Assembly (NCBI GenBank): GCA_031548025.1
Contig: JAVBRM010000051.1
Location: 31,733 to 95,732, forward strand
Source: UBA5239 sp031548025
Lineage (GTDB): Bacteria > Verrucomicrobiota > Lentisphaeria > Victivallales > Victivallaceae
Direction of reading: 5' to 3'
DNA length: 64,000 nt
Under the pieces are notes generated by a model. The model did no database searches, was not told the DNA's origin, and worked only from the letters and a program-made list of their open reading frames with translations. Numbering within the stretch: position 1 is the stretch's first letter; every line of letters starts with the position of its first letter. This document shows, piece by piece, positions 35,176 to 43,490 of the stretch. The translations under genes and the position numbers were made by a program.

Positions 35176-35852
35176 TTACCCACCGCCAGGTCGTTTTTGT
35201 TGAATGCCACTACCGGAGAAAGCGGTTCGAGGAAACGGAATCCGGTATGTGTGCATTTTTCCATGATAATCGCCCAGGTTTCAGCCTCGACATTCTCCCG
35301 CTTCAAGGAAACAAACTGTTTATTCTGGATCTCCTCGAGCCGGACTTTCTCATAACCTTCGCCGTTGATGATCGTGATGGTATTGGGACCGTTACAGCCG
35401 ATTTCAATCTGAAACTCCTTGACTCCGGCAGGTACAGTGAAATAAAGCCGGGTATTGGCCGGCGGTCGATACAGTTGAATGAAATCTCCTTTCCATGACC
35501 GGTCATAGCCGCCGTGCATGGCAAAACGGCAGTTTTTACCGGGATGGACGGTTACAACCGCTCCGCCGGTCGCCACCGGCAAAGTACAGAGTCCATCCGC
35601 TTCCGGCATGAGTTTATAACTTTGCCGGGCATTGATGGGCAGAGCCTCCAATTCTACAACTTTATCGTCATGCAGAACCGCTTTCAAAATGATCGGACGA
35701 TCTTGTTTTCCGGCATTTTTCGACTCGAGCTCAAAGGAGATTTCTTTGCCTTTTTCGGCTTTGAATACCAGGGTGAAATTATGCCGGAGCGGCGCCGCCG
35801 GTAAAATAATCCCCGCGGCGAAAATAAGAAGCAGTATACTGAATTTTTTCAT
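35172..35852 (-). CDS. Secreted single-domain protein homologous to the C-terminus of the beta-helix neighbour
   Basis: The protein is 226 residues from the ATG at 35852, where the signal peptide starts (MKKFSILLLIFAAGIILPAA); the frame extends 33 codons into the upstream gene without support. The mature part aligns with the last ~200 residues of the next gene product: LYFTVPAGVKEFQI against LYFQVPTGVKEFRI, AETWAIIM against AEIWSILI, FLEPLSPVVAFNKNDLAVG against MIEPLSPVFSLEKRNLLIG. It looks like a stand-alone beta-sandwich, perhaps carbohydrate-binding. Family unknown. It starts 4 bases after the DUF4838 stop and is coupled to the beta-helix gene. Confidence 0.75.
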   Translation of the reverse strand: MKKFSILLLIFAAGIILPAAPLRHNFTLVFKAEKGKEISFELESKNAGKQDRPIILKAVLHDDKVVELEALPINARQSYKLMPEADGLCTLPVATGGAVVTVHPGKNCRFAMHGGYDRSWKGDFIQLYRPPANTRLYFTVPAGVKEFQIEIGCNGPNTITIINGEGYEKVRLEEIQNKQFVSLKRENVEAETWAIIMEKCTHTGFRFLEPLSPVVAFNKNDLAVGK

Positions 35853-35856
35853 TGCT

Positions 35857-38157
35857 TTAATCCCAGGCCAAAATGAATTGTCCGAAGCCGGCGGGCGAAT
35901 GCAATCCCGCTCCGCCCCAGGATGACCCTTCATACGGGATTCCTTTGGCATTGGTCTGCTTGTAAAAGGTCCCGTTCAACTTGCCCTGCTGAGTTACGTT
36001 GACGCCGATCGATTCCAGAGATAACGTCATAAAAGCGATCCAATGGTCGTTCCTGATCTCGGTTTTCACATCCCATTCACCGTGCCATATCCCCTCGGTG
36101 CCAATGCCGCCGCGCTTGATGCCGAACGCATTGAATACCAGAAAATAGTAACTGTCTTGCGCGGCCAGCGAACCATCCAGGAAAAATTCGATATGCTCGC
36201 CGGAAGGCCAGGTATCCGGGAGCTGCGGAGGCTTGACGCCGTTGATATCAGAGGCCTTTGGATTTTCACAATAAAACTCGATATAGAGATTTTTATAATC
36301 ATGCGCCATTTTGATTTTCGTTTTGTTCTTTGCCGGTTCGGCTTTCAACATAACATTCAACCCGTCGATCTGCCACGGCAAGTTTTTCATTTCGGCGGCC
36401 GATTTGATGCGCGGCACGGTAATCTCGGGAGTGCGCATTTTCGGAGCTTCCGCCATCCAGTACTCAAACACCTTGCAAATGGCTTTGATTTGATTCAAGG
36501 ACTCAGGATGCTGTGCCCGCTTTTCCGCTTCGGCCAATGTGTCGCGGCAGGTCTTTTCCAGTCCAGCCTGAATGATATAGAAATCAGCCGATTTCAGCGG
36601 AGAATCATGATAAGTGGAGGCTTTCCGATTGCTGTACCACGATTTGCGGATGACCCCGAAGAAGGTTCTCATCGGTTCAAATGCTTCGCGGAAAATGCGC
36701 TTCAAATATTCATCGCGCAATTTTTCCACATCCTGCTCCGGATTCCAGTAAAGACGGCTGATCACCCAATATTCCATGCCGGAAACATCAAACGGATAAT
36801 GGGTTTTATTGCGGTCCGGGTTCTCCTTGAAATGAGATTCGGCGAACGCACGGTTGATACCGAGTTTATGAATCGTTTTCAGGTCATCGGCAATCACCTC
36901 GGCCACCGGGCGGCAGAAATCCGCGCCCAATCCATAGTATTCGCGCCAGACCAGAGTCGAAGCCATCTTCGACCAATCCTGCGCCATTTTTAACCATTTT
37001 TCATTGCTCGATCCATTGATCGATTCCTTGTCATTTTTTACCGCGGTACAGAAACGTGCCGTCAGGTTCGAATGCAGTTTCACTTTCGATGGATTCACCG
37101 TCCACATATAGGCGTAGGAATTGATGTAGACATTCGGATAGACTTTGGTGACATTTTCCGTAACTCTGTTCATGAAAATAAAGTGCTGGGTAGAGCGGAA
37201 CGCCGGGTCCTCGGACATCAGCAACGAACCATCTTCAAGCTTGATCGGTTTCAGGCATTCCGGGCATTCGCAAAGCCCCATGCAGTCTTCCGTCATGATA
37301 TTGTAGGTCTTGTAAAAATCCGGCGCGGGAGCTTTTTTGATCTCCTCAAAAACACGCTGGGCCATTTCTTCGACCAGCTTCGGATTGGTGAAACAGCGCT
37401 GGATACCGCCTTTGAATTTTCGGACTCCGTCGATCAGCGGAAAAAAATCCGGATTGCTCTCCGCATATTTTTTTGCGGGTATCCATAGTTTGAGATTATG
37501 ACCGCCGCCGAAGCTCTGCCACATGCCGTATTTGAGGCGCATATCGCGAAACGCCGGTTGGCCGGCGCCAAGCATATTGTTGCGGTTGCGCGCCAGCCAC
37601 AATTCGGACGGTTCATATTGTTCTTCGATATTGGTCTGGAAACCACGCTGAATGAAAGCCGGAACCGCCAGAAAATCAGTATCAATGGCCTTCAAATCTG
37701 GATTCTTGCTGAAAATCGGAGAGCCGTTCGGGCGATAAAATATAATATCCGTATTGCGTTCCAGAAAATCGTAAACCCCGTTCAATACGCCTTTGGGTTC
37801 GTTGGCGACGATATAGATATCCTTGCCTTTGCATCGGACCGCATAACCGTCGGTATTGCCGATTTTTTCCAGGTCGCTTTTGAATGAATCCGGATTGATG
37901 ATTCCCCATGAACCGGGACAACCGAGAATAAAAGTGGTTTTCAATCCGAATTTTTCGGTACGCAAATAAGGACACGCTCCGGTAATCTCCCGGATAAAAT
38001 ACTGCAACTCATCAGCGGCAAAACGAACCGGCGGCGCCGCGTTCTGTGCGCAAACGATGACACTGCATTGAGCGCCATTGACCGCCAGCGGCAATTCGGC
38101 TCGGATTGAATAGGCACAAATCAGGCATAAAACAGCCGGCACGATTCTTCTCAGCAT
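35857..38157 (-). CDS. Secreted DUF4838 protein with C-terminal CBM9-like domain
   Basis: The protein is 766 residues from the ATG at 38157, with GAGGAGAG upstream and a signal peptide; a longer frame has neither. An alpha-glucuronidase-like N-terminal domain (RFAADELQYFIREITGACPY) is followed by the DUF4838 barrel, with MTEDCMGLCECPECLK around residues 285-300 (acidic pair plus CxCPxC). The last ~170 residues resemble CBM9-like modules (AHDYKNLYIEFYCENPKASD, SGEHIEFFLDG). It is third in the LacI-controlled operon, 14 bases after the pseudopilin. It likely degrades a polysaccharide containing uronic acid or amino sugars; this is inference. Confidence 0.85.
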   Translation of the reverse strand: MLRRIVPAVLCLICAYSIRAELPLAVNGAQCSVIVCAQNAAPPVRFAADELQYFIREITGACPYLRTEKFGLKTTFILGCPGSWGIINPDSFKSDLEKIGNTDGYAVRCKGKDIYIVANEPKGVLNGVYDFLERNTDIIFYRPNGSPIFSKNPDLKAIDTDFLAVPAFIQRGFQTNIEEQYEPSELWLARNRNNMLGAGQPAFRDMRLKYGMWQSFGGGHNLKLWIPAKKYAESNPDFFPLIDGVRKFKGGIQRCFTNPKLVEEMAQRVFEEIKKAPAPDFYKTYNIMTEDCMGLCECPECLKPIKLEDGSLLMSEDPAFRSTQHFIFMNRVTENVTKVYPNVYINSYAYMWTVNPSKVKLHSNLTARFCTAVKNDKESINGSSNEKWLKMAQDWSKMASTLVWREYYGLGADFCRPVAEVIADDLKTIHKLGINRAFAESHFKENPDRNKTHYPFDVSGMEYWVISRLYWNPEQDVEKLRDEYLKRIFREAFEPMRTFFGVIRKSWYSNRKASTYHDSPLKSADFYIIQAGLEKTCRDTLAEAEKRAQHPESLNQIKAICKVFEYWMAEAPKMRTPEITVPRIKSAAEMKNLPWQIDGLNVMLKAEPAKNKTKIKMAHDYKNLYIEFYCENPKASDINGVKPPQLPDTWPSGEHIEFFLDGSLAAQDSYYFLVFNAFGIKRGGIGTEGIWHGEWDVKTEIRNDHWIAFMTLSLESIGVNVTQQGKLNGTFYKQTNAKGIPYEGSSWGGAGLHSPAGFGQFILAWD

Positions 38158-38171
38158 AGGTTCTCTCCTCA

Positions 38172-38975
38172 TTATTGCCATGGACACGGGCGATTGGCAT
38201 TGCAGTCGGAACATAATGCCGCGCCACCGGATGCCCCGGTATCCGGCTTGTTACGTATTTTGATACCCCTGAACGGGTGGGTAAGATTGAACAGCGGAAG
38301 GTTTTTATTCAACAGCGACGAACGATGGGTAGCGACATGGATATCCCCGTATAACGCGGGCACAACTCCGTTATGACGTTCCGACGGGTATCCGGCGTCC
38401 CACTCACTGGTGGAACCGCCGGTGGCGCCGGTCATAACCTTATTGGCTCCGATGGATGAAATCACTATGCCGCCCCTCACACCGGAACTTTCCATCAGTA
38501 GAAATGTTTTCCCCGGGTGTGTCAGAAATTCGGTTTTAGTGACACCGCCTTTATTCAGGTAAATATTCGATCCGTAGGAAATACAAGCTTCACTGGGATA
38601 ACGACGGTCAGCGGTGGTACCGACATTTCCGGCGATAGCTTCCCGGCACCAGAATGAAGCAAGCTTGTAATTCGTTTTGGCCGGATAACCATCAGCGTTT
38701 TCCTTGTAAGGCGCCCCACTAATGTAAGTATAGTAAGATGATTTCCGGGTCCACTGTTCGGCATAAGGCAGCCAACCGCTGCTGTCGTCTGCATATAAGG
38801 AAGCGGCAATACCGTGTTGTTTCAGATTGTTGATGCAATGTGCCCGGTTTGCGGTACTTTTCGCATTCGCCAGCGCCGGCAACAGCAATGCCGCAAGAAT
38901 CGCAATAATTGCTATCACAACCAGGAGTTCGATTAATGTGAAAAAAGCCGACCGGTAATAATTATTTCTCATCAT
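38172..38975 (-). CDS. Pseudopilin, DUF1559 type
   Basis: The protein is 267 residues from the ATG at 38975, with GGAAG 5 bases upstream. The start overlaps the stop of the LacI-type gene (ATGA at 38972-38975). The leader MMRNNYYRSAF precedes FTLIELLVVIAIIAILAALL; the residue before FTLIE is Phe. The tail SERHNGVVPALYGDIHVATH is a degenerate H-X9-DG motif. The membrane-helix codons differ from the 35-base block shared by three other pseudopilins. It is the second gene of the LacI operon, an unusual direct coupling of a pseudopilin to a repressor gene. Confidence 0.88.
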   Translation of the reverse strand: MMRNNYYRSAFFTLIELLVVIAIIAILAALLLPALANAKSTANRAHCINNLKQHGIAASLYADDSSGWLPYAEQWTRKSSYYTYISGAPYKENADGYPAKTNYKLASFWCREAIAGNVGTTADRRYPSEACISYGSNIYLNKGGVTKTEFLTHPGKTFLLMESSGVRGGIVISSIGANKVMTGATGGSTSEWDAGYPSERHNGVVPALYGDIHVATHRSSLLNKNLPLFNLTHPFRGIKIRNKPDTGASGGAALCSDCNANRPCPWQ

Positions 38976-40018
38976 GTTTCTTCCTTTATCTGATAAGTTG
39001 ATTCTGAAATAAGTGGTTCTATATACTCGGGGAAAATACAATGGATTCTTCGGGACGGACAACCGCAGGACCCCGCCAGATACAGCGACATATCCACCCG
39101 GACCGGCGGCTCCAGCTTGCCGATGATGTTGTTTTCGATTTTATACAACATGGTTTTGGCCATTTGCCGACCGGTTTCCATCCTGGGAAAACAGACATAA
39201 CTGATATTCTGATAATGCGAACTGCAACCAAAAGACATCACACTCACCTGGCCGGGCACATCGATGCCTCTTTCCCGCAAAAAACCGATCAGACGGAATG
39301 CAATATCCTCGGAGGTACTCAAAAATGCAATCCGTTTCTTCTTTTTCACGATATCCAGAAGATCCTTTTCAAAATGGGAATTGCCGATCAACTCTATCGG
39401 TTGAATGGTTTTAAACCCACGTTTGGTCATGGCGGCATGATATCCCCTCGCAATATCGGCATTGCTGAAAAGCAGTTCCGTCATCAACAAAATGATTTCA
39501 TTATGCCCGTGTTCTTTTACCAGATGATTCACCGCCAATTCTGCCCCTTGCTCATAGTTATAACGGATTTCATCGCTATCATTCCCGGTGATCAGAAACG
39601 GAACCGGATAATCTTCATGCCGGACTTCCTTCATGATGTAGCTGGGAACTACGATCCCCTCCACTCCGGAGCTGATGAAATGGTCGAGAATTTTGTGCGA
39701 CCGCACCGACCCGGTAAAGTTTACATACTCAACCGTGTAACCGGCCAGATACATCACCCGGGAGAATTCATCCAGTTGTGTTGCCCCGGAACCAGTCGGC
39801 ATATCGAAAATGCACCCGACGATCTTCGGCTTGACGCCGCTCAGCATCCGGGCCGCATAGTTCGGCCGATAGTGCATCCGCCGCGCGATTTCCAAAATCT
39901 CCAACCGCTTTTCCTGGGAAACATGGCAGACCGGGCTGTCATTCAATACCGAAGCACAGGCCTGACGCGACACCCCGACCATTTCAGCGATTTCTTTGCA
40001 TGTTACAGTTCTTGCCAT
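38972..40018 (-). CDS. LacI family transcriptional repressor
   Basis: The 348-residue protein has an N-terminal LacI helix-turn-helix with hinge (TCKEIAEMVGVSRQACASVL, YRPNYAARMLSG) and a periplasmic-binding-protein-like sensor (VEGIVVPSYIMKE, DVPGQVSVMSFG). The last 25 residues include SCGCPSRR, atypical for the family. A palindromic operator sits directly between its -10 box and start codon, so it is probably autorepressed. A near-identical operator lies before the FAD oxidoreductase gene at 42522. It is the first gene of a five-gene operon. The inducer is unknown, presumably an oligosaccharide. Confidence 0.92.
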   Translation of the reverse strand: MARTVTCKEIAEMVGVSRQACASVLNDSPVCHVSQEKRLEILEIARRMHYRPNYAARMLSGVKPKIVGCIFDMPTGSGATQLDEFSRVMYLAGYTVEYVNFTGSVRSHKILDHFISSGVEGIVVPSYIMKEVRHEDYPVPFLITGNDSDEIRYNYEQGAELAVNHLVKEHGHNEIILLMTELLFSNADIARGYHAAMTKRGFKTIQPIELIGNSHFEKDLLDIVKKKKRIAFLSTSEDIAFRLIGFLRERGIDVPGQVSVMSFGCSSHYQNISYVCFPRMETGRQMAKTMLYKIENNIIGKLEPPVRVDMSLYLAGSCGCPSRRIHCIFPEYIEPLISESTYQIKEET

Positions 40019-40027
40019 TCACTTTAC

Positions 40028-40072
40028 CTTATTCATTGTTGCCCGCGCAACAAAAATATTATACAACCACTG
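40028..40072. repeat. 45-base promoter-operator repeat, copy A
   Basis: It differs from 42532-42576 at only two positions over 45 bases. The matched part covers the AAGG ribosome-binding region, the LacI palindrome, the -10 box and part of the spacer. Confidence 0.85.
40036..40053. promoter_or_regulatory. LacI-family operator, copy A
   Basis: TTGTTGCCCGCGCAACAA is an 18-base palindrome with one mismatched pair next to the centre, typical in length and CG centre for LacI-family operators. It lies between the -10 box and the LacI-type start codon. Confidence 0.8.
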
Positions 40073-40085
40073 CCGAAAAAAACAA
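40058..40085 (-). promoter_or_regulatory. Promoter of the LacI-pseudopilin-DUF4838-beta-helix operon
   Basis: On the minus strand TTGTTT (40080-40085) and TATAAT (40058-40063) are 16 bases apart. The operator at 40036-40053 covers the expected transcript start. Confidence 0.65.
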
Positions 40086-40109
40086 GTGGTCAATAAAAAA
40101 ATTCAACAT

Positions 40110-41147
40110 TTATAGGTTGAGTTCTCTGATTTTTTGAGCAAAATTATACCCTATCTGCTTTATACCATCGGCATCGGGGTGAACCAAATCCAGAAGGCGC
40201 TCCTCCAGCTCTGGACCAAAAATCTCCAATCCATTAATGTAGTAGATATTTTTATCATTGCGGCGACGGAAAATCTCAACTATTTCAGCAATTTGCTTTC
40301 GTATTACTTCCAAACTCAAACCTGTAATTCCAGGAGTCGTTTCATGTGGGGGACTGAAAATAGGCGAGCAAAGAATCAAGGGCGTATGGCGGTGTTTTTC
40401 ACGAATAATTCTGACCATTCCAACAACCGCCGGACCAAAAGTGCGCGGAGATAAATCCGTATTGCAGACATTGATTCCCAATTTTAAGCTGATCAAATCC
40501 GCGGACATGTCGCGAATCATCATCGCAATTGAAGTATCCAGTTTACATTGGGCCCCGAATCCCAGCGAAATGAAATTCAGATTCAATTCCGCAGCGGCAA
40601 TAGCCGGCCAGCTTTTCGTCGGTGATTCCGCCCGGACGCAATGAGTAATTGAACTGCCGTATATTATCCATAACGGCCTGGAATTCTTTTCTGATTTTTC
40701 GAAAAAAGCGTTATCCGGCAATTCCAGTGAATGGATCATTATCTGACAATTGGGCGGCAGCCAGATTTCCAGATCATTGTTCCCCTCCGGTAAATGATCT
40801 ATCATCACGGATTCCGCCTCATCCGGAACATTCACCAAATTGACGGTCTTTCCGTTGGCGGTTGTTTCCAGGAGACAATGCGGCAGTTCTACAAATGTTC
40901 CATCCCGGCGAGCGTATCGATAGAAATCTACTTTGTGACTCAGGTTCACTCGAATTTGACCGGCATTCGTCGAAAAACACATCCTTACTCCGGAGGGATT
41001 GGCTGCTTTGTCTATCAATTTTTGAGAATAAAATAAATCCAGGTCATTATAATCAATACGCCACGGTTTCACCGAATCATTCATGTATTGCAGAGAAACA
41101 GCACCATGCCATTTTATCCGGGGATCACTCGCTTTAATCAGCATCAT
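40110..41147 (-). CDS. SGNH/GDSL-type hydrolase (esterase-like)
   Basis: The 345-residue protein has an N-terminal beta-rich domain of ~150 residues and then an SGNH fold: IIYGSSITHC (residues 161-170) as the nucleophile block, SLGFGAQC as block II, LGINVCN as block III, and VHPDADG near the C-terminus with the catalytic Asp/His. It probably removes acetyl or other ester groups from sugars. I prefer the ATG at 41147, with GGGAG 6 bases upstream, over one at 41177. The start overlaps the FAD oxidoreductase gene by 14 bases, so the two are coupled. There is no signal peptide. Confidence 0.85.
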   Translation of the reverse strand: MMLIKASDPRIKWHGAVSLQYMNDSVKPWRIDYNDLDLFYSQKLIDKAANPSGVRMCFSTNAGQIRVNLSHKVDFYRYARRDGTFVELPHCLLETTANGKTVNLVNVPDEAESVMIDHLPEGNNDLEIWLPPNCQIMIHSLELPDNAFFEKSEKNSRPLWIIYGSSITHCVRAESPTKSWPAIAAAELNLNFISLGFGAQCKLDTSIAMMIRDMSADLISLKLGINVCNTDLSPRTFGPAVVGMVRIIREKHRHTPLILCSPIFSPPHETTPGITGLSLEVIRKQIAEIVEIFRRRNDKNIYYINGLEIFGPELEERLLDLVHPDADGIKQIGYNFAQKIRELNL

Positions 41148-42522
41148 CACTTTCTCCCGCCTGGCGATCATCATCATAAAAAATACAGTTCATTTCCTGC
41201 ATGACTTTCCGCAGCTTTGTATATGGTAACTCCCGAACCGGTATATTGCCCGAGTCGAGAACCAAAGCTGCTGCTGCGCCGGCAGCCTGCCCGGTAATCA
41301 TACATGTCGGCATCATACGGACCGTGCCAAGTATATGATCTCCTACACTGATACATTTGCCGCAAGCCATGGCATTTGAAAAATCTCTGGAGATCAATGA
41401 ACGGAACGGAATGGCATAAAAACCACTTTCCCTGCTGTTTGCCAAAGCCTGAAATCCTCCGGGCGGCGCCTGTCCGTGCGAACCGTAGATTTTGCAAATT
41501 GATATGACCGGGTCATCCGGAGAGACTCCGCTATGTAACATTTCGCGGGTCAATATTGTTTCTCCAACCATGCGGCGGCCTTCGCGAACACAAACCTGAC
41601 CGGCTGAACGGGCGATATGGGCATTTTCATATCCGGCCATGTTATGCCGTAGGAAATCAAGAATTTCAAGGTTGCGCTTGCGCATTTCATGATCCATACG
41701 GGTCATGTCGAGAGAACTGCCGTCATCCCCGTTGGTATAACCGAACGCAATCTGCATGCTGTCCGGTGTCACCTGACATTGTCCCATATGCGGCCAGGTA
41801 TGTTTTGGAGTTCTTCCCGTTCTATGAAGCTCTTTATAATGCTGATAATTTACCTGTGGATCATGCGGGGTGACTCCACCGGCGAAAAAAAACAATGACT
41901 TATGCATCGTCGCTTCAGAATTGACGGATATTGTTTCGACTCCCGCCAAATGAAACATTTGTGCACAACCAGTCGCATCAATGAAAATTTTTCCCGAAAT
42001 GGCCCGCAAGCCCTCGCGGCAATTAACTGTGACCGCAGTAATTTTCCCGTGATCTGCAAGAACCGTACATAGTTCGGAATAAAAAAGTTTAGTCACTTCC
42101 GCTTCCGAAAGCATATCATGCAGCAATACAGTCAGTACATCAATATCGAATTTGATTTTTGTCAGAATCGGCTCTTTATCGGCAACCGGAAAGGTAGCTT
42201 GATAGGCGATTGCCGCATTGTCATTTTCCGGAGGAACAATCCATGCCGCATTCAGCTTGCCAAGCCGCCGGATAATTTCATCGGCAATTCCCCCGGCGAC
42301 CTGGCGTCCTTCAAGGGCCACCTGGTAAAGGACATTCGCACATCCATACGCCGCAATTCCTCCGGGGAAACCGTTACGCTCGATCAAAATCACTTTCTTT
42401 CCAAGTCTCGCCGCAGTCAATGCGGCCCCAACTCCAGCCGGACCGGCTCCGATAACCACGACGTCATAGTCCCCCAATACCGGAACTTGCTGGTTGACTG
42501 TTATTTTTTCATTGTTAAACAA
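41134..42522 (-). CDS. FAD-dependent oxidoreductase (FAD_oxidored, PF12831-like), TTG start
   Basis: The protein is 462 residues from a TTG at 42522 with AAGGAAG 5 bases upstream. The in-frame ATG at 42570 lies upstream of the -10 box, so it cannot be in the transcript. FAD motifs: VVVIGAGPAGVGAALTAARL (residues 21-40), KVILIERNGFPGGIA, and a C-terminal MMPTCMITGQAAGAAAAL. It is a paralogue of the oxidoreductase at 28318. It is under a LacI-type operator almost identical to that of the lacI-type gene and is coupled to the SGNH hydrolase. It may oxidise a sugar-derived alcohol; the substrate is unknown. Confidence 0.85.
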   Translation of the reverse strand: MFNNEKITVNQQVPVLGDYDVVVIGAGPAGVGAALTAARLGKKVILIERNGFPGGIAAYGCANVLYQVALEGRQVAGGIADEIIRRLGKLNAAWIVPPENDNAAIAYQATFPVADKEPILTKIKFDIDVLTVLLHDMLSEAEVTKLFYSELCTVLADHGKITAVTVNCREGLRAISGKIFIDATGCAQMFHLAGVETISVNSEATMHKSLFFFAGGVTPHDPQVNYQHYKELHRTGRTPKHTWPHMGQCQVTPDSMQIAFGYTNGDDGSSLDMTRMDHEMRKRNLEILDFLRHNMAGYENAHIARSAGQVCVREGRRMVGETILTREMLHSGVSPDDPVISICKIYGSHGQAPPGGFQALANSRESGFYAIPFRSLISRDFSNAMACGKCISVGDHILGTVRMMPTCMITGQAAGAAAALVLDSGNIPVRELPYTKLRKVMQEMNCIFYDDDRQAGESDDAD

Positions 42523-42531
42523 TTCATCTTC

Positions 42532-42576
42532 CTTATTCGTTGTTGCCCGCGCAACAAGAATATTATACAACCACTG
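42532..42576. repeat. 45-base promoter-operator repeat, copy B
   Basis: See 40028-40072: two differences over 45 bases. The copy lies 2504 bases away in the same orientation. Confidence 0.85.
42540..42557. promoter_or_regulatory. LacI-family operator, copy B
   Basis: The 18-base palindrome is identical to that at 40036. It lies between the -10 box and the TTG start of the FAD oxidoreductase gene. A further half-site GGGCAACAA occurs at 42592-42600, just upstream of the -35 box. Confidence 0.8.
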
Positions 42577-42589
42577 TTAAAAAAAGCAA
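42562..42589 (-). promoter_or_regulatory. Promoter of the FAD oxidoreductase-SGNH hydrolase operon
   Basis: On the minus strand TTGCTT (42584-42589) and TATAAT (42562-42567) are 16 bases apart, the same geometry as the lacI-type promoter. Confidence 0.65.
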
Positions 42590-42755
42590 GGGGGCAACAA
42601 CAAAATATTTTTCAAGGAAGTTTTCACATTTGAAAATATTCCATATGGTTTTGAAAGGATATCACATATTTCAATCAAATCAGGTATTGCATATTTTTTT
42701 AATTGATATTATAATGATAATATAAAGAAAATCAACCCTTTCAAGGAGCATCTTT

Positions 42756-43469
42756 ATGAAAAAGACAAAATACGGATATTGCATATTCACGCTCATTGAA
42801 CTCCTCGTGGTGATCGCGATCATCGCAATCCTCGCGGCAATGCTGTTGCCGGCGCTCAATGCGGCGCGCGACAAAGCCAATGCCATTGCGTGCCTGAACA
42901 AGGAAAAACAGTTCGGTATCGCTTTTTACAGTTATACCCAGGACAGTGAGGAGTTCTACCCGCTTTATTCCTACAGCCCCGCTGCCTCCAAGACCAAAAC
43001 CTGGGGCAATACTTTATTGGAAAACAACTATATCGCCGATATTAAATTGTTTGTCTGTCCGAGCCTGAAAACAGATGACGCCACCCCGCAGACCTCAAAT
43101 TCCAACTGGGGAATCTCATATACCGGTTACGGCTACAATTGGATGTATATCGGTTCCGGGATGTGCTATCCATCCGGCCATCCCCGGCGGCAGATACCGG
43201 TCAAGCTGAGTGAACTTACCAAGCCGTCCCTCGGTTATCTGATGATGGATTCCACTTATGTAGGCAATAAACGGCAAGGATGTTACCGGGTTCACAATAC
43301 GGCGTCGACCACAGCCGGATACGGCGCGCCGGATGCGAGACATGCGCAAGCCCTCAATATTCTTTATCTGGACGGCAGTGCCAGAGCGAAGAAAGTATCC
43401 TATTACTTACCGTACAATGACCTGACTTCCGGCGCTACGGTCGAGTGGTCCGGCGGCCGTAAATTATAA
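42756..43469 (+). CDS. Pseudopilin, DUF1559 type
   Basis: The 237-residue protein has the leader MKKTKYGYCI and then FTLIELLVVIAIIAILAAML. The residue before FTLIE is Ile. The tail RHAQALNILYLDGSARAKKV is a clear H-X9-DG motif. AAGGAG lies 8 bases before the ATG. Bases 42792-42826 are identical to 35-base blocks at 24489-24523 (other strand) and 50310-50344. It is followed after 21 bases by a DUF4838 gene and forms an operon with it. Confidence 0.92.
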   Translation: MKKTKYGYCIFTLIELLVVIAIIAILAAMLLPALNAARDKANAIACLNKEKQFGIAFYSYTQDSEEFYPLYSYSPAASKTKTWGNTLLENNYIADIKLFVCPSLKTDDATPQTSNSNWGISYTGYGYNWMYIGSGMCYPSGHPRRQIPVKLSELTKPSLGYLMMDSTYVGNKRQGCYRVHNTASTTAGYGAPDARHAQALNILYLDGSARAKKVSYYLPYNDLTSGATVEWSGGRKL

Positions 43470-43490
43470 TCCCGAAAGAAAGATCAAAAT

